From NCBI GenBank assembly GCA_963514095.1, contig OY741264.1, positions 13,205,866-13,269,865 on the forward strand: 64,000 bases of DNA. Direction: 5' to 3'. The translations under genes were made by a program, and so were the position numbers. The stretch is from Eutrigla gurnardus. Taxonomy: Eukaryota > Chordata > Actinopteri > Perciformes > Triglidae. Every line of letters begins with the position of its first letter. Within the stretch, counting starts at the first letter, position 1. The notes beneath the pieces are model-generated. The model was not told the DNA's origin and did no database searches. It saw only the letters and a program-made list of their open reading frames with translations. This document shows, piece after piece, positions 57,983 through 64,000 of the stretch.

Positions 57983-60517
57983 AGACATACGAGCTGATGA
58001 TGGCACACCACTCGTCATGCTCGGTGACTTCAACATCCACCCAGGAAAGCTGCACTCATCTTAATTAATTGACTTCTTCTCCACATTTGACCTCACACTC
58101 TCCCTTTCTCCACCCACTCACCCGGCCGGGAACCAACTTGACCTTGTCTTCACAAGATCCTGTAGCATCTCGGCACTCTCTGGTTCCCTGCTCACCGTGT
58201 CCGGCCACCACTTTGTGATTTTCTCCCTCCCCATGAAGTCCACCACGTCCCTTCCCTCCCGAACTGTCACCACCCGCCGCAACCTGAAATCCCTCACTCC
58301 CTCCGCTCTCTCCTCAACTGTTCTTTCCTCACTACCATCCACAGAACAATTCTCCCTAATGCCTATTGAGGAAGCCTCCTCCATCCTAATGTACTCACTC
58401 TCCTCTTCTTTGGACACTCTCTGTCCCCTCACCTCATGACCAGCGCGATCATCTCCCTCCCCTCCCTGGCTGTCCAAACCTCTGCAAACCAACAGATCAG
58501 TGTTGCGAGCGGCAAAGAGAAAATGAAAGAAATCAGGCCAGGATGAGGACCTTGCTCACTACCACCACCTCTTCTCTGACTTCACCTCAACTGTTTCGGC
58601 AACTAAATCTGCCTTCTACCTGTCGAGGATCAACTCTTCCGCCTCCAACCCCTCCACCCCTCCTTCCCCCTCACTGCTGATGACTTGCAACTTACTTTAC
58701 CAAGAAAGTAAATGGCATCAGCTCCTCATTCACTCCTATAACCTCCCAGAAAACATCTCCCCCAACTCTCAACTCTGATGGCCTTACCAGCTTTAGCCAT
58801 CTCACCTCTGAAGACGTTCATGCACTTGTTACGTCTGACCGTGCCACCACCTGCTCCCTTGTTCCCGATTCCCTCCTCTCTTCTCCAGGACATCTCACAC
58901 GACATCTTGCCATTCCTCACCACCCTGATCAACTCCACCCTCACCTCAGGTGTCATTCCAGCGGCTTTTAAGATGGCTACAGTGAGGCCCCTCCTAAAAA
59001 AAACACCCTAGACGCTGCTTACATCCAAAGCTACAGACCTGTATCTCTTCTTTCATTCCTCTCTAAAACCCTGGAACGTGCCGCCTACAACCAACTGTCA
59101 TCCTATCTCTCACAGAACAACCTCCTTGACCCTAATCAATCAGGATTCAGGACTGCTCACTCCACTCAGACGGCCCTCCTCACAGTGACTGAGTCCCTGC
59201 TCTATGTCCAAACCCTGTTCTCTGGACATGGGTGTCCCTCAAGGCTCAGTATTAGGACAGCTTCTGTTGTCATTATAGCCAGATCACTAGGCTCTGTAGT
59301 CACATCACATGGATTCTCTTACCAGTGTTACGCAGATGACACCCAGCTATTCCTCTCTTTTCCCCCAACCTTCGACACTCACATTGCAACTTGCATCTCG
59401 GAATATCTGGCAGACATCTCCGGACAATTGTGCATCACCTCAAGCTTAACCTGAAGAAAGCCGAACTCCTCTTCATCCCGGGGAAAGACTGCCCTTGCAT
59501 GGACCTGTTGGTCACTGTGGAGGGCATCACAGTATTGCCGTCGTTGACTGCGAGGAACCTCGGTGTAACCCTCGATGACCAACTATCCTGCACCCCCAAC
59601 ATCACTACTGTGGCACGATCCTGCAGATTTGCCCTCTACAATATCCGCAGGATTCTGACTTTCCTCACAAAGGATGCAACGCAACTCCTTGTCCAAGCAC
59701 TGGTCATCTCCCGCCTTGACTACTGCAACTCTCTCCTGGATGGACTCCCGGCCTCGGCTCCTAAACCACTGCAGCGTAGAATGCTGCAGCACACCTTGTC
59801 TTCAATCTACCCAAATTCTCCCATCTGATCCCCCTCCTCCGTGACCTCTACTAGCTCCCTGTTGCAGCACGCATCCAATTCAAGACGATGGAACTGGCCA
59901 TCAATGGAACGGCACCCATCTACCTTCAAACACTGGTCAAACCACACGCCCCGACGCGAGCACTTCGCTCCTCTACTTCAGCAGGCCACCATCGCTGAAA
60001 TCAAACAAATGTTACTCACTGGCTTGAAAACATCTCCAGAATGATGACGTCAGATGGGAACTTGCGCGAGACTTGCATTGTTTAGGCTATGGGCTGCTGT
60101 TTAGGTGTAAGCAATCGTTGCTATGTTGTAACATAGTCATACATATGGACATAACAGCTTCATGGATTTATTATGGACATGACGAGTGCACTGCTCGATC
60201 GTTTCTTTATGGATACAATATCAAAACTACGAGGAAAACGTTTTCGTTTCTGCGGTGAGTGGGAGGGATGAGAGCGCGCCCGGCACTCTACTGCTAATGG
60301 CTACGGGATGATTTGAGGTCAGTAACTCCACGCAAAAACACATATTTATGTCGTTTCACCACACTATTTGAGCTAAACGAGCGCTGACGTGTCTCGTAAG
60401 GACCCAACCTGTGTTACATATGTCTTGGAATTATTTTCTGAGGCCCAGAAAAGCAGATAAAACTTGCCTAAATCTTTGGACAAAAGCGTCTGCTAAATGC
60501 CCTTAATGTAAATGTTG
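57983..60517 (+). pseudogene. L2-like non-LTR retrotransposon, degenerate
   Basis: In order: the endonuclease motif PLVMLGDFNIHP and SGHHFVIF, the linker ITSGVIPAAFKMATVRPLLK-type block (here LTSGVIPAAFKMATVRPLLK), YRPVSLLSFLSKTLER, GFRTAHSTQTALL, then after a deletion of the RT core YADDTQLF, LNLKKAELLFIPG, NLGVTLDDQLS and RLDYCNSLLDGLP. The 3' tail is ggacaaaagcgtctgctaaa tgccc. Several frameshifts. 60040-60430 inside it is unlike the element and may be an insertion. Confidence 0.88.
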
Positions 60518-62624
60518 TGATATGACACTATAAATACAATTTAATTGGCGAAACAAGGACATCAATGCAGCACCAGAGGTTAAATACCTAAACTAGTCAG
60601 TCAGAACTGAAGAAGCCTTGATGAGCAGTGAAACGTCTTTAAAAACCTAAAACAAGTTTAGTTGCCTATAGGAAAGCTTTAAAGGATTGCTCTCTCATAT
60701 GTTCAAGATATCAACTTAAGACGTGGTAATATTTCAGTGTTGTGTTTACAGACTCCAAAGGGCCGAAACTCAGTTAAAGCTATGGTCTACATTCTGAAAA
60801 TCAGTTGAGCCTCTGAGACAGATTTGAAAAAAAAAAGTCCAGATACACAGGACTTTCACCAAGGAGACTGATGTTAGTGTCCCCGTGTGTAGCAAGCACT
60901 TTCAGTTTCAGTTTCATAGTCATTTTAACCCAACCATGATGTTTTTACTGAACTTAACTAAGTAGATGTATTGTCTCAACCTAACTATGTGGTTTTGTAC
61001 TGTTTTGTTCGTTAACCACGTTTCAAACTGTAACCTTTCAGTCCGGACAAAAATCATTTTCCCTGATTTGGTTTATTTTTGGTTTTCTGAAAAAAGTGTG
61101 TACACATATTGTAGACCTATTATTTCAGTAGACAAGAGTGTGTGAGGGTTCAAAGATTTTCCACCTGCAGCAGAGTTCAAAGTGCTTCCACCTGTCGTTG
61201 ATCCCGCTCTGAGGAAGTTGGAAGGCCGGGCCTGATGCCAAACCACAGGTGGGTGTGGAGCACTGCAGCAGATGAAGTGTGTGTTTGGGGCTGAAGGGGC
61301 TTTGATATAAATCTTCTTTACTACGGACACACGCACGCAAACTCTTCACAGTCCTTAAGTGTTTTCTTGGTGAAGTAATCTGGATAACTACATAAATGTC
61401 AGTTCTGTGTGACATTGATTTAAAACCTTGATTTCAGTCAGTACTACAACTACTGTTAAAGAGAGAACAGCACCTGTCTCACAGTAGTTCACAAAATTAA
61501 ATCTGTTGTTTAGCATATCTACTGTGCCGAAGCTCAGCTATTCCAACCTTTTTTGTTTCTAGAAGATACTCCAGAGATTCCAGCCTGTGGTGCTGCTCAT
61601 TAAATCACATTTTAACTTCATGATACTCCTCCTCATCCTTTCAACTGATATGAAAAGGTGGGATAGTGGAAACGCAGAACTGTGCCATCACATTTAAGAA
61701 ATTCTATGAAACAGGTATTAAATGAATACAATGTATTTATTTAATTAAATCCCCTTAAACTCCCCAAAATTCAGGCCTAAGTTGACCTAAACGCAACCAC
61801 TGGGATCAGTATAATGCGTTTTCATAAAAAAAAAAGAAAAGAAAGAAAAGAAAATGTATCGCCTGGTTGATCACACACCCCCACCACACAGGCTGATCAG
61901 GATTTTGTGAGTGGGGTCTTCAGCAGCCTTTCCCATCTGTACTGTATGAGACACACTTGGCTTTCAACTAACTCCAATGTGAACCCATCCGCGTCAGCAT
62001 AGCATACTGTGGAAGTCTTGTGAAGTAGTATTAATATAAGCCATATAGTCTGTATGGGGGGATCAAACAAACTTTCACCCAGGAGTTGTTCACTTGTTTC
62101 AAGTGACTTATTTACATTGACTATTTAACTATCTAACATAGACTAAGCATGTTACTTGTAACCAAGTCGGAACAATGTTTCACTTCAAAGCAAAAGTTAG
62201 TTAAGGAAAAACATCATGTTTGGGCTTTAAAAAAGTAGCTACATGTTTAGGTAGTAACACAAATGTTAGGTTTAGATAACAAGACTTCCTAGTTGGATTT
62301 AGAAAGAACATCACAAACGTGTCAATTCGCAACAACACTTTGAGACTGTCTCCTGGTTGAAATGTTATGTTTTTGGAAACATCCACCACAAAAAAAAAAA
62401 TGTACTCAATATTTAGTACTACGTCACTAGCTTTGGACATGGACAAAACCAATAGACTTAATTTTGTTAGAATTTCAAGACCTGACTGTGCTGTGACATC
62501 ACACAGATGTGTGTGGCCCTGTAGCATTCACTCAGTGGCTCTCTTGTTCTCCCTTAATTGATCAGCAGATGGCATTGACAAATGATGAATAGCTTGGACA
62601 TGGCCCTCTCACTCCAAATACACA

Positions 62625-62628
<4 letters not shown>
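60518..62628. other. Gene-free stretch
   Basis: 60905-61060 belongs to the dispersed repeat shared with 49320-49470 and 7780-7930. 62155-62460 may be a further relative. No exon recognised. Confidence 0.5.

Positions 62629-62708
<80 letters not shown>
62629..62708. repeat. (CA)n microsatellite
   Basis: About 40 pure CA units. Confidence 0.97.
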
Positions 62709-62710
<2 letters not shown>

Positions 62711-63056
62711 GGTGTCATCACTCTTGTCCTACAAGACTCCTAACACCCAGTGGAATGAGAGAGTGAGCGCATCAAACCACAGAACAGCCCTGCTCGCTTC
62801 ACTGAGACAGAGAGACTACACAAAGGAATGAGAAACAGAGAGAGAACGAGGAAGAGGAGATTCCTTACATAGCTTCCCATTTGTATGCACCACTGCCATC
62901 AGAGAAATGAAGGTATCCCCAGATATCCCATCCCTCCCTGTCCTTTCATGTGGCATTCAAAGGCAGCTCTTTCCTCTTTGGGCCTATTGAGATGCCACCA
63001 CCTGTAACTGGATGCAAAGTTTTTTCTCTTTTGTCTCCCCCCTCCCTCCCCCTCTC

Positions 63057-63060
<4 letters not shown>

Positions 63061-63128
<68 letters not shown>
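63061..63128. repeat. (TC)n microsatellite
   Basis: About 34 TC units, followed by imperfect CT-rich sequence to 63164. Frames across it are low-complexity. Confidence 0.97.
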
Positions 63129-63130
<2 letters not shown>

Positions 63131-63164
63131 CCTGCCTCTCTGTCTCTCTCTGTCTCTCTCTCTC

Positions 63165-64000
63165 CAGCTTTCACACATACATACACGAAGGCTGTGGGAT
63201 AATGTGAGTAAAGGAAAGAGGAGTCAATGAGTGAAAAGGTTCACATCTGCCATTGACACACTACACCATGCGAGAAAGCTGAAGAGATCAATTCAATGTT
63301 CAATTCAGACTGCCATGTTTTTCTTTGGGAATGTGGCTCATTGCAGCAGCACCTTTCATAATATCCATTTAAATAACAGCATATGTATAATATTTATGCA
63401 TTTGACCATCATTTTTCTCTCTTATAACAGCATTATTCTCACTTGTAGATACACTGGTCCAATGAAATCACAGCCATGCATTGTACAAAGAAGACAAGAA
63501 ATAAAATGTCTACACCCATAATGCCACAGTTGTGCCCTTAAACTGGTTATGTGACCTGTTAAATGCCACAGCAAATAAACCTACAGAAAATGACATTCTA
63601 ACCAACATTATTTTAAAGGGTGATATATTTTAACACATTTTAAACCCATGTTCCTACATTTTTTAACACTTTTAAAGACTTCATCAACTCAAATTGTGTC
63701 AAGAAACTCAAGACATAAACATATCATATAACAAGATATAATCATATAGATTGGAAATAAGTCAACAGATTAGTTAAGTGGGACTGTGTAAGCCACTTGT
63801 AGTTAAAACTAAAAGGTAGCGGCCCTGAAATCCTCTAATACATGGTCTATATATGAAGCCACGCCAGAAAATGATGTAATCACGGTTTGTGCATCAAGTG
63901 CAAAGGCTCCATAAGTTAGTGGAGAGCTGAAGGATGAGCTGACTACTCGTAATGAACTCTTGTTTCTTTGGCTATCCGGCTGGATAACAGCATGTGAGAG
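63165..64000. other. Gene-free right edge
   Basis: AT-rich unique-looking sequence with no exon, tandem array or recognised repeat. Confidence 0.5.

Noticed and set aside
1..64000. CRISPR-like arrays or bacterial defence systems
   Set aside because: Tandem repeats present are microsatellites and minisatellites without unique spacers; the sequence is vertebrate nuclear DNA.

Overview
This is a vertebrate, almost certainly ray-finned (probably percomorph) fish, nuclear window. Evidence: two split FGF genes with vertebrate exon phases, dinucleotide microsatellites every few kb, and interspersed repeats typical of teleost genomes (L2-like and other non-LTR retrotransposon ends, Tc1-like and hAT-like DNA elements, a Ty3/gypsy integrase relic). 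There are no operons, ribosome binding sites, CRISPR arrays or prokaryotic genes. I recognise no tRNA or rRNA gene.

Only two protein-coding genes can be supported. Both are on the minus strand, head to tail, with three coding exons each. fgf4 has exons 14278-14563, 12908-13011 and 9014-9190 (188 aa predicted). fgf3 has exons 22762-23005, 21885-21988 and 21059-21436 (241 aa predicted). In both, intron 1 is phase 1, intron 2 is phase 0 and exon 2 is exactly 104 bp. The adjacency matches the vertebrate FGF19-FGF4-FGF3 cluster, so fgf19 would be expected to the left of base 1; it is not in the window. Both products are predicted secreted heparin-binding FGF ligands.

Layout: 1-9013 is sequence downstream of fgf4, with repeat fragments, a minisatellite and a LINE tail. 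9014-14752 is fgf4 with a TATA box; its intron 2 carries a broken Tc1-like element. 14753-21058 is a fairly repeat-poor intergenic spacer. 21059-23300 is fgf3, with a 26-bp minisatellite in intron 2 and a (CA)n tract close to the intron 1 acceptor. 23300-26600 is mostly low-repeat DNA that reads like regulatory sequence. 26600-64000 is gene-free and transposon-rich: shuffled and tandemly duplicated blocks (24.7-32.5 kb), a gypsy relic (41.3-41.8 kb), a three-layer nested transposon (43.4-47.5 kb), LINE relics at 47.8-49.1, 50.2-51.1, 54.9-56.0 and 58.0-60.5 kb, and long microsatellites.

I found no undescribed multi-gene system. The most notable items are the nested transposon with a clean 8-bp target-site duplication, an unclassified 2.6-kb element with about 340-bp inverted termini, a 303-bp miniature element with 9-bp target duplication and a perfect hairpin inside a LINE, the recent 1.45-kb tandem duplication, and the upstream start codons of fgf3 and fgf4. 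Apart from the two FGF genes and the transposon relics, the open frames I checked look like repeat translations or chance frames. Statements about conservation rest on memory of the families and were not tested by alignment.
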